A stretch of DNA of 52,769 nucleotides from positions 1 through 52,769 of the forward strand of contig JAFLCN010000025.1 in the NCBI GenBank assembly GCA_017303555.1, in the 5' to 3' direction. Numbering within the stretch: position 1 is the stretch's first letter; each line of letters begins with the position of its first letter. This stretch comes from Planctomycetota bacterium. Its GTDB lineage: Bacteria > Planctomycetota > Phycisphaerae > Phycisphaerales > UBA1924. Shown here in pieces: positions 24,190 to 33,152 of the stretch. The notes beneath the pieces were generated by a model that did not search any database, had not been told where the DNA came from, and saw only the letters and a program-made list of their open reading frames with translations. Made by a program: the position numbers and the translations under genes.

Positions 24190-25061
24190 GGTTTGGAGTC
24201 GATTCGAGTCATTGCAACCTTCCGCGCAATCTCTCCTTCATACCAATACAGCATCCCCGCGTACTTCCGCCCCGCTGGTCCGTCCAGGATCGCGCCCTTC
24301 AAAAACATCATGTGCAACCAGCGCACCTGCGCCCGCATCGGAATCTGCGCTGCCAGCCCCTTGAGCGCACGCCGCCGCACCATCCCATCCCGCGAGAAGA
24401 GCCCCGACCACGAAACGCCCGCACCGCTCGCCCGCGCCGCCAATATTTCCTTTGCCTCAAGCGTGCTGTACCGATCGTGCCGCGCCCGCCACTCTTCCAT
24501 TCCCTTGGAAAAGTTGTAGTGCACGTACGGATGCTTCAGTGTCCCGATCTTTCCGTTCGTTGCCTCGCGCTGCCCGTGACCGTGATCGCCGAAGCGCATC
24601 CGTCCCTTGTGGAACAGCCTCATCTGATACGCCGGATACCCGCTCGCCCGCTTGATCCACGCCCCATCCAGAATCATCTGGTTCGCCACGTAGAACCCGG
24701 CTTCATCCGGCGATCGCGCCAGCAGCTCCGACATCTCGCGCACCAGTTCCGGCGTAAACCGCTCGTCCGCATCGAGGTGAAACACCCAGTCATGCTTCAG
24801 CGGGATGTTGTCGATCGCCCAGTTCCGCTGCGCGCCGAACGACTTGAACGGATTTACAAACACCCGCGCCCCCGCGGCGCGTGCGATCTCGGCCGTCCGG
24901 TCCGTCGAGCCCGAATCCAGCACGCAGACATCATCGCTCCACGAGCAGCTTTCGATCGCGCCGCGGATATTGGCTTCCTCATTCAGCGTGAGAATGACAA
25001 CCGAAACCGCCGGCCGCGGCCCCGCATACTTTGTGCCGATCTCATCCAGCTTCCGATTCAT
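24186..25061 (-). CDS. Family 2 glycosyltransferase (WaaE/KdtX-like)
   Basis: The GT-A core is clear: VSVVILTLNEEANI for the nucleotide-sugar start, CVLDSGSTDRTAEIA, and the metal-binding DxD as LDADERFTP. The C-terminal half has a block RLFHKGRMRFGDHGHGQRE and VHYNFSKGMEEWRARHDRYS, which resembles lipopolysaccharide-core glycosyltransferases of the WaaE/KdtX group. It adds a sugar to a surface lipid or glycan. It is transcribed away from the GT4 gene at 25264 and couples to the next gene. Confidence 0.9.
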   Translation of the reverse strand: MNRKLDEIGTKYAGPRPAVSVVILTLNEEANIRGAIESCSWSDDVCVLDSGSTDRTAEIARAAGARVFVNPFKSFGAQRNWAIDNIPLKHDWVFHLDADERFTPELVREMSELLARSPDEAGFYVANQMILDGAWIKRASGYPAYQMRLFHKGRMRFGDHGHGQREATNGKIGTLKHPYVHYNFSKGMEEWRARHDRYSTLEAKEILAARASGAGVSWSGLFSRDGMVRRRALKGLAAQIPMRAQVRWLHMMFLKGAILDGPAGRKYAGMLYWYEGEIARKVAMTRIDSKP

Positions 25062-25263
25062 CGCCGTTGCATTCTCCGTCCTCGATCGGGGTGTTCTTTT
25101 CGGTCAATCCCAAGTCCCCACACCCCTCGAATCCTCACGCCCCATCCAACTATCGGGTCAACCCCGACCCCAATCCTTACGATAAAAGAAGGTGCCCGCC
25201 CGCCGCGGCAGCGCCTTTCCTGCGCGGCTCTGTCCCCGCCCTCCAACAATCGCCCTCACCCTC

Positions 25264-26574
25264 ATGCCCATCCGTGAAACGCCAAAGCCCCGGGTTCTGA
25301 TCCTGAACCAGTTCTACGTGCCCGACGTCGCCTCGACGGGGCACTTGCTGCACGAACTGGCCACCGATCTCGTTCGGCGCGGCTTCTTCGTGCAGGTCGA
25401 TACCTGCCGCCCCTGCTACGGCCCGCGCGAAACCTGGCAACCCGTTGAACTCCGCGAATGGCGCGACGGCGTCTACGTCCGCCGCCTCGTGACGACGCGA
25501 TTCAGCAAGGATCGCCTCGCCGGGCGCATCATCAACTTTCTCACGTTCATGGTCCCGCTCACGCTCCGCATGATGTTCCTGAGCCGGGGCGACACCGTCC
25601 ATCTCTACACCACCAACCCGCCCTTTTTGGGCATCATCGGCTCGTTCGTCAGCATGGTGCGCCGCCACCGCTACGTGAAGCTCCTGCACGATGCGTATCC
25701 GGAAATGGCCGTCTGGGTCGGCACGATCAAGAAGGGCGGCCTGATCGAGCGTATCTGGCACCACGGCAACAAGCTGATCTACCGGCGCGCCGAGCACACC
25801 ATCGTCCTCTGCGAGAGCGCCAAGCGCCTCGTCGTCGAGAACTACGGGCTTGATCCCGCCCGCGTCCACGTCATCTACAACTGGGCTGATGCACGCGAAC
25901 TCACCGCCAAGCCAAAGTCCGAGAGTGAATTTGCCAAGGCCAACAACCTCATCGAGCCATTCACCGTTCTCTACTCCGGCAACCTCGGTCTCTACTACGA
26001 CTTCGACACGCTCCTCGGTGCCGCCGAACTGCTCAAAGATGAGAACTTCCGCCTCGTGCTCATCGGCGCGGGCGGCCGCAAAGCCTGGATCGGTGAGCAG
26101 ATCGCCAAGCGGGGCCTCAAGAACACGCTGCTGCTTCCCTACCAGCCCTTCGAAAAGCTCCCCGATTCGCTCACCGCCTGCGACGCCAGCTTTGTCACAA
26201 TCGCCAAGGGTGTCGAGGGCATCAGCTTCCCGAGCAAGCTTTATTCGAGTCTCGCCGTCGGCCGCCCGATCATCGCCATCAGCGAAGAGCGCAGCGAGCT
26301 GCGCGAACTGGTGGATGAGCACGATGTCGGCCTCTGGTTCAAGGTCGGCGATGCCGCGGGCCTGGCCGAAGGCATCCGCCATCTCATGGCCGACCCGGGC
26401 ATGACCAAGCGCAAGGGCCGCAACGCCCGGGCCCTCTTCGAGCGAGAATTCACACTCGAGGCCGCGGGCGAGAAGTATGCCAAAGTGCTGCTCGAGGCCT
26501 TTCCGCCCGGCACGCCGGCCCCGCGCCCGCCAAATACCGAGACGCGGCACACGGCGGGTGTTGCGGCGACCTGA
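25264..26574 (+). CDS. Family 4 glycosyltransferase
   Basis: The GT-B fold is visible: KPRVLILNQFYVPDVASTGHLLHEL at the start of the acceptor domain and VLYSGNLGLYYDFDTLLGAAELL with IGAGG and SFPSKLYSSLAVGRPIIA in the nucleotide-sugar domain, the latter carrying the usual E-x7-E-like region as a variation (ISEERSELRELV). It resembles WcaI-type enzymes of exopolysaccharide pathways. The ATG at 25264 lies at the family's usual N terminus. The 202-base gap to the divergent GT2 gene holds an AT-rich TACGATAAAA that could be a promoter element. Confidence 0.9.
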   Translation: MPIRETPKPRVLILNQFYVPDVASTGHLLHELATDLVRRGFFVQVDTCRPCYGPRETWQPVELREWRDGVYVRRLVTTRFSKDRLAGRIINFLTFMVPLTLRMMFLSRGDTVHLYTTNPPFLGIIGSFVSMVRRHRYVKLLHDAYPEMAVWVGTIKKGGLIERIWHHGNKLIYRRAEHTIVLCESAKRLVVENYGLDPARVHVIYNWADARELTAKPKSESEFAKANNLIEPFTVLYSGNLGLYYDFDTLLGAAELLKDENFRLVLIGAGGRKAWIGEQIAKRGLKNTLLLPYQPFEKLPDSLTACDASFVTIAKGVEGISFPSKLYSSLAVGRPIIAISEERSELRELVDEHDVGLWFKVGDAAGLAEGIRHLMADPGMTKRKGRNARALFEREFTLEAAGEKYAKVLLEAFPPGTPAPRPPNTETRHTAGVAAT

Positions 26575-26620
26575 TCGCGTTTCGCTCTGAACACGTTCTG
26601 AACCAGTTGCGAGTCCAAAA

Positions 26621-26636
26621 TCCACAACTTTGTGGA
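26621..26636. promoter_or_regulatory. Perfect inverted repeat upstream of the MauE-like operon
   Basis: TCCACAACTTTGTGGA has 7-base arms around a 2-base centre. It lies about 15 bases upstream of the likely -35 box, where an activator or repressor could bind. A hairpin with such a small loop is unlikely in RNA. Confidence 0.5.
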
Positions 26637-26649
26637 ATTTGACAGCGCC

Positions 26650-26677
26650 TTGCAAAGTTCGCAGACGGCTGTATAGT
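26650..26677 (+). promoter_or_regulatory. Likely promoter giving a leaderless mRNA
   Basis: TTGCAA (26650-26655) and TATAGT (26672-26677) are 16 bases apart. The -10 box ends only six bases before the ATG at 26684, so transcription would start at or very near the start codon. Confidence 0.65.
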
Positions 26678-26683
26678 TTTGCA

Positions 26684-27172
26684 ATGCAATTTGCAGAGCG
26701 ATCTCTCGTGCAGCGATCTCCTTGGCGGCGATTCATCGCGGCGATGCCGATCCTGATTGGCGTCTGCCTGCTCTGGTCCGCCATGGCAAAGACGGTCGAT
26801 CTCGGCCCCACAATCGCTTTGCTCACAAGCCGCGGCATCGAGTTTCGGGCCGCTCAGACATCCGCGTGGACGCTGGTATTTGTCGAAATCGCCCTCGGTT
26901 GCTGGCTTCTGTCAGGAATTCGCGCAATCCTCGCGGGAATCGCCGCGGGCATTTTCCTCGTCGTCGGCAGTGCATCCATCCTCTATCAACTCTGGACAAA
27001 GTCACAATTGTCCTGCGGCTGCGGCCTGCCCACCTTCGGCCTCAGTCCCGAGTCCGGGCAGTTACTCGGTTTGATCCGCAACGCAATTCTGATTGTCATG
27101 GTTGTTCTGGGCAGCGTTCCAGGCGAGGCCGCGTCGGCTTCGGATGGTCCGCTTGAAAGGAGTGCTTCATGA
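26684..27172 (+). CDS. MauE/DoxX-like membrane protein
   Basis: The 162-residue protein has four hydrophobic segments and a cysteine pair in KSQLSCGCGLPTFGLSPESGQ just before the last helix, which fits the MauE group. MauE helps form disulfides in the small subunit of methylamine dehydrogenase. No methylamine dehydrogenase gene is present here; instead the next gene encodes a small cysteine-rich exported protein and overlaps by four bases. By inference this is a dedicated thiol-oxidation or maturation partner. It starts directly after a promoter -10 box. Confidence 0.75.
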   Translation: MQFAERSLVQRSPWRRFIAAMPILIGVCLLWSAMAKTVDLGPTIALLTSRGIEFRAAQTSAWTLVFVEIALGCWLLSGIRAILAGIAAGIFLVVGSASILYQLWTKSQLSCGCGLPTFGLSPESGQLLGLIRNAILIVMVVLGSVPGEAASASDGPLERSAS

Positions 27173-27468
27173 AGCGTTTCTTGCGTCGAATCGGTGCGAT
27201 CCGCTCCACGATCATGGCCGCCGGCATTGTTGCTGCGGCGGTAGGCGTACAGGTCGTTCGGGCGGATGAACACATGCCGGGCTTTCCGCCGCACATTTGC
27301 GTTGGATGTTGCGATGTGCTGTCTGGGGGTGGCGTGAAATGTACGGGCACGTTCGAATGCCAAGTGTTGCCGGGAGATTACCCGACTTGCGCTTGCATTT
27401 ACGTCTACAACAGTCAAGGGCAACTCGTCAATCTCCTCCCCGCCTGCGTGTACGGCCTTCCGCAGTAA
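27169..27468 (+). CDS. Cysteine-rich exported peptide
   Basis: The 99-residue protein has a signal sequence (MKRFLRRIGAIRSTIMAAGIVAAAVGVQVVRA) and a mature part of about 65 residues with eight cysteines: ICVGCCDV, VKCTG, FECQV, TCACIY and PACVYG. Many Cys in a short exported peptide suggests several disulfides. Its start overlaps the MauE-like gene as ATGA. No known peptide family was recognised; it could be a secreted effector, a structural peptide or a cofactor-carrying subunit. Confidence 0.7.
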   Translation: MKRFLRRIGAIRSTIMAAGIVAAAVGVQVVRADEHMPGFPPHICVGCCDVLSGGGVKCTGTFECQVLPGDYPTCACIYVYNSQGQLVNLLPACVYGLPQ

Positions 27469-27529
27469 CCCGAATCCTCTGCGCCGGAGCGAGAAGTCGT
27501 TCTGGCCCGTTTCTTAGCGAGTCAAACAC

Positions 27530-28297
27530 ATGCAGCAGAGTCATCACGCATTCACATTCAGGTCAATGCTCGCCCTGGTGATCTTCGCAGTCGGCGTTTC
27601 TTGGGCGTGCTTTGTCATTGTCCGCGGCGGCGGCAACTCGCTTGCTATTGCCTTGCCACCAAAGAGCGGCGAGAAAACTCTCGTCGTGGCGATCCCTCCG
27701 CCAGCGGTCGTCGATGCGTCGCAGGAAAAGCAACTGGCCGATCGCACAACAGAGTCCGTGCGAGCGGCAGTCGCACGTGTTCCGGTTTCGCCGCCCAACC
27801 CGGCCGACGCCGCGGCAATCGCGCGCGAAACATCCGATACGCTGAACCTTGCCATCTATCCAACGGCCGCGAAATACTTGGACTATCTGCGCGAGCGTGG
27901 CGAAGCAGACGGCCCATTCTCCAAGTTCTCCGAATCCGAGCGCGATGCTTTCGTGAGGTCGAAAGGGGACAGTTTCGCCGGCCAATCGCCCGATCTCTCG
28001 AAGGTCGAAACTCGCTGGCGATACATCAACGGGCGCGAGATCACTGTTCCGGACGAGAGGGGCGGCTACGAAACGCCGAGGCGTTGCGTCGATGCGATCG
28101 AGAAGCCGAGCGCATCGGGATTGACCGTTTTAGAGATTCTCGTGCCGGTTCCCGCAAAGACTCTGCTGAAGGGCACGCAGCCGTGCAGGCTCGGTATCTG
28201 GATCGGCAAAACGCGCGAAAAGCCGACATGGACCACCATGCGAATCTACACCTATGACACGCCTCCGACGGCGGGTGTCATGACGCCTCCTTTCTGA
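27530..28297 (+). CDS. Anchored extracytoplasmic protein, paralogue A
   Basis: This 255-residue protein has one N-terminal membrane anchor (MLALVIFAVGVSWACFVIV) and an otherwise exported domain of alternating helices and strands. It is a clear paralogue of the next gene: VSWACFVIVRGG against VSWALLVIFRGG, and near the end PVPAKTLLKGTQPCRLGIWIG against PVPVKTLMMGTKTCRLGLLIG. The family is unknown to me. It lies 61 bases after the Cys-rich peptide gene and forms part of the same accessory block. Confidence 0.75.
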   Translation: MQQSHHAFTFRSMLALVIFAVGVSWACFVIVRGGGNSLAIALPPKSGEKTLVVAIPPPAVVDASQEKQLADRTTESVRAAVARVPVSPPNPADAAAIARETSDTLNLAIYPTAAKYLDYLRERGEADGPFSKFSESERDAFVRSKGDSFAGQSPDLSKVETRWRYINGREITVPDERGGYETPRRCVDAIEKPSASGLTVLEILVPVPAKTLLKGTQPCRLGIWIGKTREKPTWTTMRIYTYDTPPTAGVMTPPF

Positions 28298-28369
28298 ATT
28301 CTCGTGTGTCCGAACCCTTCTGAAACGTTCGATCGATTGCAAGGGGTTCCCTTCAACTCGGAGAATCGC

Positions 28370-29164
28370 GTGGCACTTGGTCGACCACTCCCATTCTCAT
28401 GGCGCACACCCCTTGCCGCCGCGATTTGCCTCGGTGGCGTGTCGTGGGCGCTCCTCGTCATCTTCCGTGGAGGTTCCGCACCATCACCAGCGGTCGCTCC
28501 GCCAACCGCGCGGCAAGCAACGCCCGGCCAGCAGAATGTGAAGATCGTCGTTGCAGCCCCGCCGCCTTCCTCCGCCAAGCTCGACGACGCAGAGTACAAA
28601 GCGGTCGTCGCGACAACCAGCGAAGCAATCAAATCGACGCTTGCGCGAGTTCAAGTCTCGGCGCCGTCCGCCCTCGATGCAACAAGCATCGCCATGGAAG
28701 CGTCCGAAACGGCAAACATCTTCGTCAACCCCGATGCCGAACGCACCGCCGCATTTCTGGTCGCCCGAGGCGACAAAGACCACAAGTTCGTCGCCATGAC
28801 TCCGAAGGAACGCGACGAATTCCTCCGAACAACAGCGCAGTGTTTCGCAGATCAGCAGCCCGACCTTTCCAAGATCGAAGTGCATTGGCGCTACATCGAT
28901 GGCCAAGTCATAGAGAAACTCAAGGACAGCGGCTCTTCCACGCCCCGCCGCACTTTCGACGACGTGATGAATCCCGAGAAAAGCAGCCTCACCGCGATGG
29001 AGGTGATCATCCCCGTCCCCGTCAAGACTCTCATGATGGGCACGAAGACGTGCCGACTCGGCCTGCTCATCGGCAAGACCAAAGCGAACCCAACGTGGCG
29101 GACCATGCAGACCCGCTCGTACGACATCCCCGGCAACGCCGGTCTCCTCTTCCCGCCACACTGA
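28370..29164 (+). CDS. Anchored extracytoplasmic protein, paralogue B
   Basis: A 264-residue protein with one N-terminal helix (PLAAAICLGGVSWALLVIF) and an exported domain that shares its core and ending (TWRTMQTRSYDIPGNAG-FPP) with the preceding gene, so the two arose by tandem duplication. GTG at 28370 is chosen because GGAG lies five bases upstream; 28304 is the longest frame. Its stop overlaps the prepilin gene start as TGATG. Function unknown. Confidence 0.75.
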   Translation: MALGRPLPFSWRTPLAAAICLGGVSWALLVIFRGGSAPSPAVAPPTARQATPGQQNVKIVVAAPPPSSAKLDDAEYKAVVATTSEAIKSTLARVQVSAPSALDATSIAMEASETANIFVNPDAERTAAFLVARGDKDHKFVAMTPKERDEFLRTTAQCFADQQPDLSKIEVHWRYIDGQVIEKLKDSGSSTPRRTFDDVMNPEKSSLTAMEVIIPVPVKTLMMGTKTCRLGLLIGKTKANPTWRTMQTRSYDIPGNAGLLFPPH

Positions 29165-29916
29165 TGAAACGCGCCTTCTCCCTCATCGAACTCCTCGTCA
29201 CCATCGGCGTGATCGGCATCCTCATCGCCCTCTCCGTTCCCGCCCTCCGCGGCATCCGCGCCGATTCCCTCAAAACCGTCAGCCTCTCCAACGTTCGCTC
29301 AATCCTCGTGCTTTTCGACATGTACGCCGATCGATACAAGGGGCAGTACCCAATTGTTTGGGAAGGGACGTGGTATCCAATGCCCTGCCGCAGCATGATC
29401 GGACAAGCCAACCGTTGGGAAACCGTCTACCGCTGGCCCGCCGTCATCACCGAGCTCATGGATTGGGAGCACGGCCGCGCCATCTTCCTCGCCCCGCGCG
29501 CCCGCCGCGGCACGATCGAACTGGGCAACGTCACCGGCGACGGCTGCGGCGACCCCACTTCCTACGACTACAGCCAATCCTTCCTTGCCCGCCCCGAACT
29601 TTGGGCACCCCGCACCGAAGGCAATTTCCCCACGCTTCAGCAGCAGTGGCTCGCTCCGACGTATCAATCCGATGTACGCCACCCCAGCCGCAAGGCCATC
29701 CTCTGGGATTGGGAAATGCCCTACCTCAGCCGCCCCCGAAAAATGATCGGCATCGATCTTGCCGAACAAACCGCGATGCAGTTCACCGACGGCCACGGCG
29801 AGTTCCGCGCGCCCTCCGCAGCAACTCCGCCCATCCGCTCCGACTTCGCCGGAGCACGCCGCCCAATCCAGCGCCTCCACAACACCGAAAACGGTGTGCG
29901 GGGCATTGACTTCTGA
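29164..29916 (+). CDS. Prepilin-like type II secretion/pilus family protein
   Basis: The N terminus MKRAFSLIELLVTIGVIGILIALSV is a type IV prepilin signal: short basic leader, Phe at +1, Glu at +5 and a long hydrophobic helix. The residue before the cut is Ala rather than the usual Gly. The 250-residue body has the look of planctomycete PulG-like proteins, with a late DGHGEF block. It shares one base with the stop of the upstream gene, so it belongs to the same unit. It may form or decorate a pseudopilus. Confidence 0.85.
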   Translation: MKRAFSLIELLVTIGVIGILIALSVPALRGIRADSLKTVSLSNVRSILVLFDMYADRYKGQYPIVWEGTWYPMPCRSMIGQANRWETVYRWPAVITELMDWEHGRAIFLAPRARRGTIELGNVTGDGCGDPTSYDYSQSFLARPELWAPRTEGNFPTLQQQWLAPTYQSDVRHPSRKAILWDWEMPYLSRPRKMIGIDLAEQTAMQFTDGHGEFRAPSAATPPIRSDFAGARRPIQRLHNTENGVRGIDF

Positions 29917-29928
29917 CGCTGCTTCCCT

Positions 29929-29951
29929 GTCGGAGGGGGTTGGGGTGCTCA
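29929..29951. repeat. Diverged partial REP-like element, inverted
   Basis: Read on the minus strand this starts CACCCCAACCCCCTCC and then GACAGGGAA, a decayed copy of the CCCACCCCCAACCCCCTCC element at 2048 and 2539. The hairpin is not conserved here. Confidence 0.45.
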
Positions 29952-30024
29952 TCCGGTTCCGGGAACTACCGAACAATCCGCGGGTCTGATGTGCTTGCCA
30001 TTCGTGTCGGGTTGGAGGGATCTC

Positions 30025-33000
30025 ATGCGTCCAGTCCTTGCGCTCCTCGTTGTTGCCGCACTTTCCCACGCAGCCGCCGCCGAGTCCGCGTGGCATTCGC
30101 AGCCACCAGCACCAGATGCCGGGCTAGACGCCGCTCCCGCCGCCGCGCTCTCCGTTGCCCACAAGCAGGCCTTTCGCTCCCGTCTCTTCCGCACCGATTT
30201 CGCCTCGCTCCGGGTCGAGGTCGAAGCCGCCGCGAGAAGCGGGTCCGATCCAAACGCCATTCACGCGCCCCTCGAACTCCCCATGCCCGACGGCTCTCTG
30301 CAGCGCTTCCGCATCTTCGAAGTCCCCGTCATGGCTCCCGAACTCGCGGCCGAGTATCCAACCTTCAAGACCTTCGCCGGCGAATCGCTCGAAACCCCCG
30401 GTGCAACCGTCCGCCTCAGCCTCACCGCCCGCGGCTTTCACGCCATGATCCTCTCGCCCGAGGGCGATGTCTTCATCAACCCCGCCGACGAACTGCCGAC
30501 CGATCGCACCGAGTACTACCTCTCCTTCTATAAGGAAGACGCCGCCGATCAGGGTGCCGCGCTCGACTGCCGCGTGATCGATGCCGAAGGAAACCACGAA
30601 AGCCCCGCGCTCTCTGTGGGCGCTTCCACCGTCGCACGCGGCAGCACGCTCAACACGCTCACGCTCGGTTTCCTGCCGACCGCCGAGTGGTCGATCCTCC
30701 ACGGCGGCACCGTCGAGCTCGCGCTCTCCGCCCTCATCGAACACACATCCCGCATCAGCGCCATCTACGAGCGCGATGTCTGCATCCGGTTCATCCTCCC
30801 GGCGCAGCAGGACAAGCTCATCCAGCTCAACCCCGAGACCGACCAGCTCACCAACTCCAGCACCGACGCCCTTTTCGGGCAGGGCGGCAACTTCCAGCGC
30901 CTCGTCCCCAATCTCCAGACCAATGTCCGCGTCATCATCGGCACCTACGGCGGGGGCGTTGCCCGACTCCGTTCAGTCTGCACCAACGCCGCGAGCGTCG
31001 CGAACTCCGGCCTTGCGGTCGATTACGTTTACACCACGATGGTGGCATGCCACGAACTCGGCCATCAGTTCGGCGCCAATCACACCTTCAGCGGCGAAGG
31101 CGAACGCTGCGGCCCCAACTTTGGCGTCGGCATCGAACCGGGCGGCGGTTCCACCATCATGTCCTATGCGCAGCAGTGCTACCCCGATGGCATCGTCAAT
31201 CAATCTGAACTGATGTTCCACGCCTACAGCATCCACGAGATGTTCCCCGATACCTCCCGCTGCGGCACGACTACTGCGACGGATAACACCGCGCCCTCGA
31301 TGGATCTTCCCGCGGGCCTGGTCCTCGTCGCGCCGACCAGCACGCCGCTCCGTCTCCCCGTCGTCGCCTCCGATGCGCAGGGCGATGCAATGACCTTCGC
31401 CTGGGCGCAGTCCAGCCCCGGCCAGCAGGCTTCGCTCTCAAACGGAGACACCGGCAACAACTCCATCATCCGCACGTTCCTCCCAACCACCGAAGCCGAG
31501 CGAGTCATCCCCGCGTGGCATCACCTGCTGAACAACACCAACTCGCCCGGTGAAACCCTGCCCACCAAGGCCCGCACGCTGCAAATGGAACTCATCGGGC
31601 GCGACAACCACCCCGGCGCGGGCGGCACATCCTGGCTCGTTGCGCCCATCAGCATCGTCGCCACGCCCGAACCCTTCGCGGTGCTCTCGCCGAATGATGC
31701 AAACGCGCGCTCCGCAGGGCCGCTCCTGGTCACGTGGCGCACCGCGGGCACGCAGAGTGCGCCCTTCAACCTCGCAAACGTGCGCATCAGCATCATGCGC
31801 GACGATGCCGACCGCAACCCGCTGGTTCTCGCCGCCAGCACGCCCAACGACGGCACGCAGGTCGTCAACATTCCCGACGATTTCAGTTCTTCCTCCGCCC
31901 GCATCCTCGTTCGGCCCGTCAACGCTGTCTTCTTCGATGTCTCGCGCACCCCGTTCCCCGTCTTCCCGCGCACCAACCCCGGCGCGGATGTGCACATCGC
32001 ATCGCCCGCCTCGAACACGGCCCGCATCTCCGACGATTTCGCCGACGGAAACAACAACGGCATTGCGGAAGTGGGGGAGAGCCGCGTGCGCCTCCATATC
32101 CCGCTCCTCAATTCCGGATTCGGCTCCGCCTCGGGCGTCTTCGCCACGCTCGAAAGCCTGACGCCGGGCGTCTTGGTCGTCGTCGATCGCGCCGATTGGA
32201 ACCCGATCGCTCCCGGTGCCGTCTCGGAGAATGCAACACCATTCGTCATCGCTGTCGCCCCGTCTCACCCCTGCGGCACGCCGGCCACCTTCGCCCTCAC
32301 GGTTCACGCCGGGGCCGATTCGTTCGTCCATGCGTTTGAAGTGCCCATCGGCGACAACGCCCAGATCAGCACCCCGCAGGTTTTCTCGTACACCGGGCCC
32401 GCCGCCCACATTCCCGATGGCAACACGAACGGGGTGAGCATCCCACTCAACATCGCGTCGCTCCCCGGCGAGGTCATCGACATCAAGTTCCGCTTCGATG
32501 GCACGCCCAGCATCGACATGAACTCCACGCTTGTCGGGCTCAACCACCCGTTCGATGGCGATCTCATCATCACGCTCTCAAACCCCAGCGGCACATCGAT
32601 CGAACTCGTCAATCGCCCCGGTGGCACGGGTAATTTCGGCCACAACTTCGCTGCGACTCTCTTCGATATGCAGCAGATCAAGTCCTACATCCAGCACGAG
32701 ATCCCCCGCCGCGCCCCCTACGACGGTGTCTTCTGGCCCAAGGACGATCTGAACGCACTCATCGATGACAACGCCATCGGCACCTGGACCCTCAACGTCG
32801 CAGATGTGCAGCCCGGCCAGTTCACCGAGGCGGCGCCGACGGTCCCGGCTTGCGTCCGCCGCTTTAGTCTGCTCCTGACCTGCCGCCTCCCCGCCATCTG
32901 CAACCCGGCCGCGGCATACTGCCCCGGCGATTTCGATCACAGCAACAGCGTGGACGATGCCGACTTCATCTTCTTCGCCAACGCCTACGACGAGCTTGAT

Positions 33001-33126
33001 TCAAGCGCCGGCGACCTCAATGGCGACAGCCGAACCGACGACGCCGACTTTCTCGAGTTCGCCGGCGCGTACGACACGCTCGTCTGTCCCTCGCAGCTGG
33101 CCCTCGCAGCAGCGCGTTTCAAATAG
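30025..33126 (+). CDS. Secreted reprolysin-like metalloprotease with P-domain and dockerin-type repeats
   Basis: After a signal peptide (MRPVLALLVVAALSHAAAAE) and a propeptide-like region, the zinc site HELGHQFGANH (near residue 342) and a later IMSYAQQC Met-turn mark a metzincin of the reprolysin-like kind. A C-terminal P/proprotein convertase-like domain (about 780-950, ending GTWTLNVADVQPGQ) and two dockerin-type repeats (CPGDFDHSNSVDDADF and GDLNGDSRTDDADF) follow. GGAGGG six bases upstream fixes the start at 30025. It is likely an extracellular protease held at the surface by its C-terminal repeats. Confidence 0.92.
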   Translation: MRPVLALLVVAALSHAAAAESAWHSQPPAPDAGLDAAPAAALSVAHKQAFRSRLFRTDFASLRVEVEAAARSGSDPNAIHAPLELPMPDGSLQRFRIFEVPVMAPELAAEYPTFKTFAGESLETPGATVRLSLTARGFHAMILSPEGDVFINPADELPTDRTEYYLSFYKEDAADQGAALDCRVIDAEGNHESPALSVGASTVARGSTLNTLTLGFLPTAEWSILHGGTVELALSALIEHTSRISAIYERDVCIRFILPAQQDKLIQLNPETDQLTNSSTDALFGQGGNFQRLVPNLQTNVRVIIGTYGGGVARLRSVCTNAASVANSGLAVDYVYTTMVACHELGHQFGANHTFSGEGERCGPNFGVGIEPGGGSTIMSYAQQCYPDGIVNQSELMFHAYSIHEMFPDTSRCGTTTATDNTAPSMDLPAGLVLVAPTSTPLRLPVVASDAQGDAMTFAWAQSSPGQQASLSNGDTGNNSIIRTFLPTTEAERVIPAWHHLLNNTNSPGETLPTKARTLQMELIGRDNHPGAGGTSWLVAPISIVATPEPFAVLSPNDANARSAGPLLVTWRTAGTQSAPFNLANVRISIMRDDADRNPLVLAASTPNDGTQVVNIPDDFSSSSARILVRPVNAVFFDVSRTPFPVFPRTNPGADVHIASPASNTARISDDFADGNNNGIAEVGESRVRLHIPLLNSGFGSASGVFATLESLTPGVLVVVDRADWNPIAPGAVSENATPFVIAVAPSHPCGTPATFALTVHAGADSFVHAFEVPIGDNAQISTPQVFSYTGPAAHIPDGNTNGVSIPLNIASLPGEVIDIKFRFDGTPSIDMNSTLVGLNHPFDGDLIITLSNPSGTSIELVNRPGGTGNFGHNFAATLFDMQQIKSYIQHEIPRRAPYDGVFWPKDDLNALIDDNAIGTWTLNVADVQPGQFTEAAPTVPACVRRFSLLLTCRLPAICNPAAAYCPGDFDHSNSVDDADFIFFANAYDELDSSAGDLNGDSRTDDADFLEFAGAYDTLVCPSQLALAAARFK

Positions 33127-33152
33127 GTCCCATGGGTCCCATACGACCTATT
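33122..33152. terminator. Hairpin shared by two convergent genes
   Basis: An 8-bp perfect stem AATAGGTC/GACCTATT spans the stop codon of the metalloprotease gene and the stop codon of the convergent minus-strand gene at 33148. The loop has a repeated GGTCCCAT word. It has no long U-tract. Confidence 0.55.
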
